The notes beneath the pieces are model-generated. The model did no database searches, had not been told where the DNA came from, and was given only the letters and a program-made list of their open reading frames with translations. Source: Nitriliruptorales bacterium (GTDB lineage: Bacteria > Actinomycetota > Nitriliruptoria > Euzebyales > Egibacteraceae). Taken from it: a stretch of DNA of 6,796 nt. Positions 1 to 6,375 of the stretch are shown here, one piece after another (the first letter of the stretch is position 1; every line of letters begins with the position of its first letter). The stretch spans positions 1 through 6,796 of the forward strand of contig SKPY01000376.1 in the NCBI GenBank assembly GCA_007119305.1. The letters are read 5' to 3'. A program made the position numbers and the translations under genes.

Positions 1-83
1 GCCAGGCGCGGCAGCACGCGGCCGAGTGCGGCAGGATCGGGGTGCCGCCCTGCGTGGCGGTGCCCGCTGACCACCAACCCCAC

Positions 84-88
84 GGAGG
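84..88 (+). promoter_or_regulatory. Shine-Dalgarno site of the ABC ATPase gene
   Basis: GGAGG lies five bases before the GTG at 94. It fixes GTG 94 as the start although the frame stays open back to the window edge. The same layout, a GGAG-type core followed closely by CCCGC and GTG, recurs before the gene at 2707. Confidence 0.75.
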
Positions 89-93
89 CCCGC

Positions 94-1110
94 GTGACCT
101 CGACCTCCCCGGCCGCCGCGGCAGACGGCGCGCCGGCCGCCCGGGCCCCCACCATCTGGACGCGCGGGCTGGCGAAGTCCTACCGTGGTGGGGTCCGCGC
201 CGTCGACGGCATCGACCTCGAGGTGGCGCCGGGGGAGTTCTTCGGCCTGCTGGGCCCCAACGGGGCCGGCAAGACGACCACGATCGGGATGCTCACCACC
301 CGAGTCGTCCCGTCGGCGGGCAGCGCGCACGTCGCAGGGCTCGACGTCGTCGAGCATCCGGCTGCGACGAAGCAGCGGATCGGCGTGGTCCCACAGACGA
401 ACACCCTCGACCGCTCGCTCACCACGGCCGACAACCTCTTCTTCCACGGGTGCTACTTCGGCATGAGCGGCTCCGCCGCACGGGACCGAACCGCCGAGCT
501 GCTCGACCGCTTCCGGCTCGCCGACAAGGCCGACGCGATGGTCGACACGCTCTCGGGCGGCATGGCGCAGCGGCTGATGGTCGCGCGCGCCCTCATGCAC
601 ACCCCCGCGGTGCTGTTCCTCGACGAGCCCACCACCGGCCTCGACCCCCAGAGCCGTATCAACCTGTGGGACCTGCTGCGGGAGTTCAACGCCGGCGGCC
701 AGACGATCCTGCTCACCACCCACTACATGGAGGAGGCCGACCGCCTCTGCGACCGGGTCGCGATCATGGACCACGGGCGCATCCTCGCGCTCGACACGCC
801 GGCGGCGCTGAAGCAGCGGGTGGACGCCAGCACGATCGTTCAGATCACGACCGGCCCGCACGAGGGCGGGGCCGACGCCGGTGCCGAGCGTGCCCGGCTC
901 GCCGAGGCCGTGGCCGAGCTGGCGGGCGTGGTGCGCACCGACGTCCGTGACGACGAGGTGTGGGTGTTCGCTGACGTCGGCAACGGGCTCTTGCCGCGTC
1001 TGGTGAGCGCCGCCGAGGCGGCGAGGGTTCCAGTCGCCGACCTGTCGGTCACGGAGCCGACGCTGGAGACGGTCTTCATCAACCTCACCGGACGGGAGCT
1101 GCGCGAGTGA
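94..1110 (+). CDS. ABC transporter ATP-binding protein, DrrA-type exporter
   Basis: This 338-residue protein is the nucleotide-binding subunit of an ABC-2 type exporter. It would hydrolyse ATP on the cytoplasmic face to drive the permease encoded next. After an Ala-rich N-terminal tail (about residues 1-18) the full ATPase fold is visible: Walker A GPNGAGKTT at 54-62, Q-loop Gln101, signature LSGGM at 153-157, Walker B VLFLDEP at 173-179, D-loop GLD at 182-184 and switch His210. All catalytic residues are present. Residues from about 237 to the end form the C-terminal extension typical of DrrA-like ATPases, ending in the usual pattern SVTEPTLETVFINLTGRELRE (the last ~20 residues). The GTG start is supported by GGAGG five bases upstream. 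The gene overlaps the permease gene by four bases. The family includes daunorubicin/doxorubicin and other drug or lipid exporters; the substrate cannot be read from the sequence. Confidence 0.95.
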   Translation: MTSTSPAAAADGAPAARAPTIWTRGLAKSYRGGVRAVDGIDLEVAPGEFFGLLGPNGAGKTTTIGMLTTRVVPSAGSAHVAGLDVVEHPAATKQRIGVVPQTNTLDRSLTTADNLFFHGCYFGMSGSAARDRTAELLDRFRLADKADAMVDTLSGGMAQRLMVARALMHTPAVLFLDEPTTGLDPQSRINLWDLLREFNAGGQTILLTTHYMEEADRLCDRVAIMDHGRILALDTPAALKQRVDASTIVQITTGPHEGGADAGAERARLAEAVAELAGVVRTDVRDDEVWVFADVGNGLLPRLVSAAEAARVPVADLSVTEPTLETVFINLTGRELRE

Positions 1111-1988
1111 GCGGTGCAGCCCCCCGCTCCGAGCGCCCCCCCGGCGACAGGGCGGGGGCGGGCGCCAGCGCTGCGCTCGTCCCGGAGCGGTCGGTGCACG
1201 CCGCCAGCCTCGTGGCGTTCGTGGGCCTGCTGCGTCGCGACCTGCGGGTGCTGACCCGGGAGCGCGGGCGGTTCCTGCTGCGCACGGTCAGCCAGCCGCT
1301 GCTCCTCGTGTTCGTCTTCACCTACGTGTTCCCGCGCATCGGCCAGGACCTGCGCGGCTTCGGTGGAGCCGCGTCGTTCACCGACATCCTCGTACCCGGC
1401 GTCCTCGCGATCGCCGTGCTCATCAAGGGCATCCAGGTGGTCGCTCTGCCCCTCGTGGAGGAGTTCGGCTACACGAACGAGATCGAGGACCGGGTGATGG
1501 CTCCGCTGCCCGTCTGGGGGGTTGCCGTCGAGAAGATCGTCGCTGCCGCCCTCCAGGGGCTGCTCGCGGCCCTGATCGTCCTGCCGATCGCGTTGTGGGT
1601 GCCGGCCGAGACCCCGCAGCTCGCGGTCGTCTGGCCCCATCTCGTGGCCGTGGCGCTGTGCTCCGCCCTGCTCGCCGGTGCCCTCGGGCTCGCGCTCGGC
1701 ACGAGCGTGGAGCCCAACCAGGTGCCGATCATGTTCTCCGTGGTGATCCTGCCGATCACCTTCCTCGGCGCGACCTACTTCCCGTGGGCCCAGCTCGATG
1801 CGATCCCGTGGTTGCAGTGGGCCGTGTTGGCCAACCCCCTCGTGTACATGGCCGAGGGCTTCCGCATGGCCCTGACGCCGCAGTTCCCGCACATGAGTCC
1901 GTGGGGCATCTACGCCGGCCTCGTCGGGCTCACGCTCGTGTTCGGGGCGCTGGGTGTGCGCGGCTTCCATCGCCGTGTGATCGGGTAG
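1107..1988 (+). CDS. ABC-2 type transporter permease, DrrB-type
   Basis: This 293-residue integral membrane protein is the likely partner of the upstream ATPase. Its GTG start overlaps the ATPase stop (GTGA), and GGGAG at 1094-1098 sits eight bases upstream, so the two are probably translationally coupled and made in matched amounts. A ~30-residue Ala/Arg/Pro-rich cytoplasmic tail precedes a basic amphipathic stretch (LLRRDLRVLTRERGR, about 41-55). I then see about six hydrophobic segments, near residues 63-76, 93-114, 142-165, 174-200, 206-226 and 267-287. The sequence around 115-132 (LPLVEEFGYTNEIEDRVMAP) resembles the conserved loop after the second membrane segment in ABC-2 permeases, where E/DR and a following P are typical. 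The length fits DrrB-like permeases (about 250-300). The substrate is unknown; drug, toxin or lipid export are all possible. Confidence 0.93.
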   Translation: MSGAAPRSERPPGDRAGAGASAALVPERSVHAASLVAFVGLLRRDLRVLTRERGRFLLRTVSQPLLLVFVFTYVFPRIGQDLRGFGGAASFTDILVPGVLAIAVLIKGIQVVALPLVEEFGYTNEIEDRVMAPLPVWGVAVEKIVAAALQGLLAALIVLPIALWVPAETPQLAVVWPHLVAVALCSALLAGALGLALGTSVEPNQVPIMFSVVILPITFLGATYFPWAQLDAIPWLQWAVLANPLVYMAEGFRMALTPQFPHMSPWGIYAGLVGLTLVFGALGVRGFHRRVIG

Positions 1989-2019
1989 GACTACGCTGCG
2001 CTATGCTGAAGGTCTACGG

Positions 2020-2047
2020 GTATCGGGGAGGGCGTATCGGGGAGGGC
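2020..2047 (+). repeat. Perfect 14-bp tandem duplication before the kinase-like gene
   Basis: The unit GTATCGGGGAGGGC occurs twice without mismatch (2020-2033 and 2034-2047) and ends at the base before the ATG at 2048. Each copy holds a GGGGAGGG purine run that could pair with the anti-SD. The run in the second copy ends one base before the ATG, which is too close for a standard site; the run in the first copy is 15 bases away, which is too far. The repeat may affect translation initiation of the downstream gene. Confidence 0.85.
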
Positions 2048-2650
2048 ATGGACACAGGGCGGGAACTCGCGGCCGAGCTGCACGCGCTCGACACGGGGTG
2101 CGTGACGCGGCGCATGCGGGCGCCTGCCGTCGCCGCCATGACCGGGGGCCTGCGCGCGCTGCTGGGCCGCGACCCGGTCGTCGTCGAGCGACGCTGCGGT
2201 GCCGACAGCAGCGGTCCGCTGGCGTTCGCCGTCGCCGGGTCGCAGGGGTGCGTGGCAGGCGTCGCCGTGCCTGCGGGCTCCCAGCACGCCGACGTCACCT
2301 ACTCGGTGCACGAGCGTGCGGCGGCCACCCTCGTCGCCCGGTTGGACAGCGACGTGGTGTTGGCGACAGGCCCGGTGCCCCCCGGCCACGCGGACCGCGT
2401 CAGCGCCCTGCTCGACAGCATCGAGGCCGCAGCGAGCACCGCCGCCCGTGCGGCTGCGGAGCGCCTCCATGACGGCCCGGTGCAGGAGCTCACCGTCGCG
2501 CAGCTGCTGATCGAGACGGCGGCGACCCAGAACGGCCACGCCGACGGGGCGCTGCTCGGACGGGGGGTGGAGACCCTGCGCGAGGCCCTGGCCTCCACGC
2601 GGACGCTCATGGGCGAGCTGCTCGGCGACCCAGCCGACGTGGATCCTTGA
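2048..2650 (+). CDS. Orphan histidine-kinase dimerisation (HisKA_3-like) domain protein without ATPase domain
   Basis: This 200-residue protein has an N-terminal region (about 25-110) with alternating hydrophobic strands that may be GAF-like, though I cannot assign it firmly. A helical region from about 113 to 193 follows. The latter carries AAERLHDGPVQELTVAQLLIE (around 136-156), which matches the phosphoacceptor helix of NarL/LuxR-type sensor kinases, with His141 as the predicted phosphorylation site. ALASTRTLMGELL (180-192) matches the second helix of that domain. Normally a HATPase_c domain of about 90 residues follows, but here the protein stops eight residues later, and no frame downstream carries N- or G-box motifs. 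It could be a phosphotransfer protein, a dimerising decoy, or a shortened kinase. Start choice: ATG 2048 follows purine runs; an in-frame ATG at 2003 would give 215 residues, but its extra codons have more A/T in third position than the genes here. It begins 59 bases (or 14) after the permease gene. Confidence 0.75.
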   Translation: MDTGRELAAELHALDTGCVTRRMRAPAVAAMTGGLRALLGRDPVVVERRCGADSSGPLAFAVAGSQGCVAGVAVPAGSQHADVTYSVHERAAATLVARLDSDVVLATGPVPPGHADRVSALLDSIEAAASTAARAAAERLHDGPVQELTVAQLLIETAATQNGHADGALLGRGVETLREALASTRTLMGELLGDPADVDP

Positions 2651-2652
2651 CC

Positions 2653-2681
2653 CCTGCCGGGCGCCTCGCGACCCTGGCAGG
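2653..2681 (+). terminator. Stem-loop just after the kinase-like gene, possible terminator
   Basis: CCTGCCGGG (2653-2661) can pair with CCCTGGCAGG (2672-2681), giving a nine-pair stem with one G-U pair and an 11-base loop, two bases after the TGA at 2648-2650. No T-run follows, so it is not a classic intrinsic terminator. Actinobacterial terminators often lack the U-tail, so partial termination or 3'-end protection is possible. Confidence 0.35.
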
Positions 2682-2695
2682 ACCGCACACACCGC

Positions 2696-2701
2696 GAGGA
2701 G
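2696..2701 (+). promoter_or_regulatory. Shine-Dalgarno site of the 179-residue hypothetical gene
   Basis: GAGGAG ends five bases before the GTG at 2707. It favours that start over the in-frame TTG at 2647, which would overlap the previous stop codon, has no comparable site, and would translate the stem-loop. Confidence 0.65.
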
Positions 2702-2706
2702 CCCGC

Positions 2707-3246
2707 GTGGACCGCAAGCCGCTCTCACAGCCACGTCCCTTCCCGCGCGTGCCCGCCTACGCCTGGGCGTGGTTCCAGCGCTCGCGTCCCGTGGTCCACG
2801 AAGCGGCGCAGCGCCTGGCCGGCACAGCTCCCGGGGCGGGCTTCGTCGAGGGCCTGCGCGAGGCCTTCGAAGCGGACGCGTTCACCCGCGACGTGGTGAT
2901 CGACGTCGTCGCCGACGTGGCGTTCAGCGGCCGGGTGCCGAACCGGCGCCCGGCGGGGGCCTCCTGGGACCGGGGCCTCACCTGGTGGGCCGCGGCCCTC
3001 GCAGGCACCACGGTCGAGGAGTTCGAGGCACGCAGCGCGGGGCCGTCCGCCGCCCAGCGCCCGCTGTTCGAGGTGGGGGAGGACGAGCACGCCGGCAGGG
3101 CCCGCAGCCGGCCGCGTCGCCGGCAGCCGTCAGCGGAGCGGATCGCGCTCGCCCGCACGCTGCGCGAGCTGCTCGCGTCCAGCGACGGCGACCAGGTGCC
3201 CGCAAGCGCGATCCGCCAGCTCATCGCCCAGCTCGAGCAACGCTGA
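2707..3246 (+). CDS. Hypothetical protein, unrecognised family
   Basis: I do not recognise this 179-residue protein. The N-terminus is aromatic and Pro/Arg-rich (FPRVPAYAWAWFQRSRP, 12-28). A predicted mostly helical body follows (about 29-110), with an acidic/hydrophobic stretch around 55-73 and tryptophans at 87, 93 and 94. A basic linker RARSRPRRR (131-139) separates this from two short C-terminal helices (about 142-157 and 164-178). There is no signal peptide or membrane segment, so it is probably cytoplasmic. The Arg-rich linker could contact nucleic acid, but that is inference. The GTG start is chosen for the GAGGAG five bases upstream. Codon use matches the neighbours, which supports a real gene. 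It precedes the SNF2 gene by 117 bases, and a possible promoter lies between them, so co-transcription with the helicase is uncertain. Confidence 0.7.
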   Translation: MDRKPLSQPRPFPRVPAYAWAWFQRSRPVVHEAAQRLAGTAPGAGFVEGLREAFEADAFTRDVVIDVVADVAFSGRVPNRRPAGASWDRGLTWWAAALAGTTVEEFEARSAGPSAAQRPLFEVGEDEHAGRARSRPRRRQPSAERIALARTLRELLASSDGDQVPASAIRQLIAQLEQR

Positions 3247-3289
3247 GCGGTCCGGAGCACTCGGCGGCAGCATGGACGACCGACTGCCC

Positions 3290-3317
3290 CCGGCACGCCG
3301 GTTGGCCGGCCGCCGGC
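3290..3317. repeat. GC-rich inverted repeats in the intergenic region
   Basis: CCGGCACGCCGG (3290-3301) is an inverted repeat with five-base arms and a two-base centre. GCCGGCCGCCGGC (3305-3317) has five-base arms and a three-base centre, and contains the 8-bp palindrome GGCCGGCC (3304-3311). They overlap or flank the predicted -35 box, so they could form an operator or the remains of a terminator for the preceding gene. At this GC content such palindromes also arise by chance. Confidence 0.35.
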
Positions 3318-3330
3318 GGCGGGGTAGCGT
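3302..3330 (+). promoter_or_regulatory. Putative sigma-70-type promoter for the SNF2/SWIM genes
   Basis: TTGGCC (3302-3307) and TAGCGT (3325-3330) are separated by 17 bases. This fits the actinobacterial housekeeping pattern TTGnnn / TAnnnT at ideal spacing. Transcription would start near 3337, giving a leader of about 25-30 bases that contains the GGAGGG site before the SNF2 start. This is pattern evidence only. Confidence 0.45.
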
Positions 3331-3350
3331 GGGAGGGCTCCCCACACCGC

Positions 3351-3356
3351 GGAGGG
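3351..3356 (+). promoter_or_regulatory. Shine-Dalgarno site deciding the SNF2 start
   Basis: GGAGGG ends seven bases before the CTG at 3364, which is in frame with the helicase. The TTG at 3359 is only two bases away and in another frame, where it reaches a stop at 3482-3484. No comparable site precedes the GTG at 3535. Confidence 0.6.
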
Positions 3357-3363
3357 TCTTGCA

Positions 3364-6300
3364 CTGCGCACCGCCCAGGTCACCTTCCAGCCGCAACCAG
3401 CGCTGCCCGCCGACGGGCGCGTCGTCGTCTACCACCCGCACGACGGGGCCGCCGCTGCGCACGACGCTGCCCGCTTCGGCCTAGCCGGCGGCGAGCCGGA
3501 CGAGGTCGAGGTCGCGGTCCCCGACGGCGCCACCGTGGTCCGCCGGCGGGTTCCTGCCCTCGTGCTGCCGCTCGGGGCGGCGCTCCCCGCACTGCTCGCA
3601 GGGCCGGAGGCCGTGCTGCCGGTCTGGCAGCGCCCCCCGGCCCCGCTCGTGGTGTGGTCGCGGGCCGCACGGCTGGGCCTGCGCCTCGTGCGCACGCATC
3701 GGATCGCCCCGACGCTCGTGCGTGGGCCCGACGGGGGTGTGCGAGCGGCGTGGACGGCGCTCGCGGACGGGCACCCGGAGAGCCGGGCACTCGCCGACCG
3801 CTGTGCGGTCGCCCTGCCCCCGGCAGGGCACGCGCTCGTCGCCGACGGCAGCGTGCCGAGCGCTGAGGCGCTCATCGCGTCCTTCCTCGACGCCGTCGCC
3901 GACTGGTGCGCGCGCCGCGGGACGCCGGAGCCGTCGGGTCGCCGGCCACGGGCACGGCTGCTGCCGTGGACGGCCCGCTGGGTCGAAGGCCTGACCGACT
4001 CGGTCGACCCGACGGTGCCCCTGCGCGAGGAGGCCGACGAGCTGCTCGCCGGAGTCCGGGCGTGGTTGGACGGGGCGAGCGGCGCCCAGGCCGAGCGTGC
4101 CGAGCTGACGCTGCGGCCGCCGGATGACAGCGCCGCTGGCGAGCGGGCATGGCGGCTCGACTTCGCGGTGCGCACCCCGGACGGCACGGCGGTCGCGGCC
4201 CGGCACGTGTGGGCTGGCGCCGACGGGCACGACGTCGACCCCGTGCGGCTCCAGCAGGCGCTGCTGCGGGGCCTGGGGCGCGCCGCCCGCGTCTTCGCCC
4301 CGCTCGACGAGGCGCTGTCGGGCACGGCCCCCGAGGGCCTCGACATCGATCGCCGGCAGGCGTGGACGTTCGTGTCCGAAGCCGCCCCTGCGCTCGAGGG
4401 CACCGACGTGGTCGTCGTGCTGCCCGACGGCATCGACGAGCCCGCCCTGTCCGTGCGGGTGCGCATCGACGACGACCGGGACGCCGCCGGCGCGACAGAG
4501 GCGGAGATCGACGGCGGCGTGCTCGCCGCGCTCGACGCGGAGGACGACGCGGCCCTGTCGTTCGAGGTGACCCTGGACGGGGAGCCGCTCACCCCCGACG
4601 AGCTCGAGCGCGTGCTCGACACCGACGTGCCGCTGGTCGCCTGGCGCGGCCGGTGGCTCCGGGTCGACCCGGGGGTGCGCGAGCAGCTCGCCGCGTTGTC
4701 GGACGGGGGGCGGGTCGGGCTCCTCGACGGCGTGCTGCTCGGGCTGGCCGGAAGCGCCCCGCTGAGCGCGCTGGCCCCCGACGCGGAGTGGGAGACTCCC
4801 GTGGAGGTGGTTGCCGGCGGGCGGGTCGGCGACCTGGTCGCCACCTTGCGCGCGGCGGCTGAACGGCCGGAGGTGCCGGCCAGCCCTGACGGCTTCGCGG
4901 GCGTGCTGCGCTCGTACCAGCGGCGGGGCGTGGCGTGGCTGTCCGGCATGGCCTCGCTCGGGCTCGGGGCGGTCCTCGCGGATGCCATGGGCCTCGGCAA
5001 GACCCCCCAGCTCATCGCCCATCTGCTGGGCCGGGGCACGCAGGGCCCGCATCTCGTCGTCTGCCCAACGTCGGTGGTCGGCAACTGGGAGCGGGAGCTG
5101 GCCCGCTTCGCCCCCGACCTGCCGGTGACCCGCTTCCACGGGCCGGAGCGCCCGGACACGCTCCAGGGGGTCCACGGGGTGGTCGTCACGAGCTACGGCC
5201 TGCTGCGCCGTGCCGCGGACCCGCTCGCCGACGTGGCCTGGGACGTCGTCGCCCTCGACGAGGCGCAGCACGTCAAGAACCCGCAGACGGCAGGAGCGCG
5301 GGCGGCGCGGCGCCTGTCCGCCGAGCAGACCGTGGTGCTCACCGGCACCCCGATGGAGAACCGCCTCACCGAGCTGTGGACCATGCTGGACCTCACGAAC
5401 CGCGGCCTGTTCGGCAGCCGCGCACGGTTCGGGCGCGAGTTCGTCACCCCCGTGGAGCGGCGGGGTGACCGTGCCGCCGCCACTCGGCTGCGCCGGATCG
5501 TCGCGCCGTTCGTGCTGCGGCGGGAGAAGGACGACCCCGAGGTCGCCGTCGACCTGCCCGACAAGATCGAGCGGACGGTGGCATGCGTGCTCACCCCGGA
5601 GCAGGCGCGCCTGTACGAGACCGAGGTCGACAAGGTGCTCGGGGGCAGCGGGCTCGCGGACGCCAGCGCGATGGAGCGACGCGGCCGCGTGCTGGCCCTG
5701 CTGACGGCGCTGAAGCAGATCTGCAACCACCCGGCGCAGTACCTGAAGGAGGGCGGCAGCCCAGTCCTGCCCGGGCGCTCGGGCAAGCTCGCGGCGGCCC
5801 GCGAGATCGTCGGCGAGGCGGTCGACGCCGGCGAGCGCGTGCTCGTCTTCACCCAGTTCGTGCAGATGGGGCGCCTGCTCGCGGCGCAGCTGGGGACGGA
5901 CCTCGGCGCGGAGCTGCCGTTCCTGCACGGCGGGCTGGCCGCCGGTGCCCGCGATCGCATGGTGGCGGCGTTCCAGGGCGACGACGGCGACGCGCCACCG
6001 GTGCTCGTGATCAGCCTGCGGGCGGGCGGCACGGGCCTGAACCTGACCGCGGCGACGCAGGTGGTGCACTACGACCGGTGGTGGAACCCTGCGGTCGAAG
6101 ACCAGGCGACGGACCGGGTCCACCGCATCGGCCAGCACCGCGGGGTGGAGGTCCACAAGCTCGTCACCGCCGGCACGGTCGAGGAGCGGATCGACGGCTT
6201 GCTCGAACGCAAGCGGGAGCTCACCGCGTCGGTCGTCGGGGCGGGCGAGGCGTGGATCACGGAGCTCGACGACGACGGCCTGCACGACCTCGTCGCCCTC

Positions 6301-6375
6301 TCGGCCGAGGGGGAGAGCCTAGAGGACGACACCAGCCCGCTCGTCGAGGGCTACGCCTACGAGGAGGCGAGCTGA
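3364..6375 (+). CDS. SNF2-family DEAD/DEAH-box helicase with SNF2-associated domain (HelZ-like)
   Basis: This ~1003-residue protein is an ATP-dependent double-stranded-DNA translocase of the SNF2 class. The N-terminal half includes the bacterial SNF2-associated (DUF3670-type) region, recognisable from about 307 to 450 by its FAPLDEAL...GLDI...VLPDGI pattern and PLVAWRGRWLRVDP (423-436). The motor follows: motif I DAMGLGKTPQ (540-549, Lys546), motif II DEAQ (632-635), motif III LTGTP (659-663), a C-lobe with RVLVFTQF (825-832), motif V around RAGGTGLNL (886-894) and motif VI QATDRVHRIGQ (914-924) with Arg918 and Arg921. All are intact. The length agrees with mycobacterial HelZ (Rv2101, about 1,000 residues, from memory). 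The frame is open after the TAG at 3325. The 57 codons from CTG 3364 to the first GTG (3535) have about 91% G/C in third position and read as sensible protein (RTAQVTFQPQPALPADGR), so I use CTG 3364 behind GGAGGG. The stop overlaps the next gene. Its cellular role is unknown; DNA repair or nucleoid remodelling are possible. Confidence 0.93.
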   Translation: MRTAQVTFQPQPALPADGRVVVYHPHDGAAAAHDAARFGLAGGEPDEVEVAVPDGATVVRRRVPALVLPLGAALPALLAGPEAVLPVWQRPPAPLVVWSRAARLGLRLVRTHRIAPTLVRGPDGGVRAAWTALADGHPESRALADRCAVALPPAGHALVADGSVPSAEALIASFLDAVADWCARRGTPEPSGRRPRARLLPWTARWVEGLTDSVDPTVPLREEADELLAGVRAWLDGASGAQAERAELTLRPPDDSAAGERAWRLDFAVRTPDGTAVAARHVWAGADGHDVDPVRLQQALLRGLGRAARVFAPLDEALSGTAPEGLDIDRRQAWTFVSEAAPALEGTDVVVVLPDGIDEPALSVRVRIDDDRDAAGATEAEIDGGVLAALDAEDDAALSFEVTLDGEPLTPDELERVLDTDVPLVAWRGRWLRVDPGVREQLAALSDGGRVGLLDGVLLGLAGSAPLSALAPDAEWETPVEVVAGGRVGDLVATLRAAAERPEVPASPDGFAGVLRSYQRRGVAWLSGMASLGLGAVLADAMGLGKTPQLIAHLLGRGTQGPHLVVCPTSVVGNWERELARFAPDLPVTRFHGPERPDTLQGVHGVVVTSYGLLRRAADPLADVAWDVVALDEAQHVKNPQTAGARAARRLSAEQTVVLTGTPMENRLTELWTMLDLTNRGLFGSRARFGREFVTPVERRGDRAAATRLRRIVAPFVLRREKDDPEVAVDLPDKIERTVACVLTPEQARLYETEVDKVLGGSGLADASAMERRGRVLALLTALKQICNHPAQYLKEGGSPVLPGRSGKLAAAREIVGEAVDAGERVLVFTQFVQMGRLLAAQLGTDLGAELPFLHGGLAAGARDRMVAAFQGDDGDAPPVLVISLRAGGTGLNLTAATQVVHYDRWWNPAVEDQATDRVHRIGQHRGVEVHKLVTAGTVEERIDGLLERKRELTASVVGAGEAWITELDDDGLHDLVALSAEGESLEDDTSPLVEGYAYEEAS
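6361..6367 (+). promoter_or_regulatory. Shine-Dalgarno site of the SWIM gene, inside the helicase end
   Basis: GAGGAGG ends seven bases before the ATG at 6375, within the last codons of the helicase. This supports a start that shares one base with the helicase stop (TGATG). Confidence 0.7.

Noticed and set aside
2..70. Possible C-terminal end of an upstream gene finishing at the TGA at 68-70
   Set aside because: Only 22 residues of Ala/Gly/Arg-rich sequence are visible and cannot be told from chance in such GC-rich DNA. The spacing before the ATPase SD site would fit, but nothing else supports it. I see no feature in 1-83.
42..950. A 302-codon + strand frame overlapping the ABC ATPase
   Set aside because: The translation is Arg/Pro/Gly-rich shadow sequence. 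The overlapping frame has all ABC motifs and an SD site.
840..1970. A 376-codon minus-strand open frame over the ABC permease
   Set aside because: It is a shadow frame with His/Glu/Arg-rich composition. The + strand has clear ATPase and membrane protein sequence here.
1992..2007. TACGCT (1992-1997) or TATGCT (2002-2007) as a -10 box for the kinase-like gene
   Set aside because: No acceptable -35 box lies at 16-18 bases from either hexamer. A leaderless transcript from ATG 2003 is conceivable but unsupported.
3272..3484. Small + strand open frame starting at ATG 3272
   Set aside because: It has no SD site, spans the predicted promoter, and overlaps the coding-like N-terminus of the helicase in another frame. 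Its Ser/Thr/Pro/Arg-rich translation is typical of a shadow.
3481..6285. A 934-codon open frame on the minus strand opposite the helicase, and a second long one (3429-5189)
   Set aside because: Both are antisense shadows of a high-GC gene. Their translations are low-complexity Arg/His/Pro/Ala/Ser-rich with no recognisable motif, while the + strand carries every SNF2 motif.
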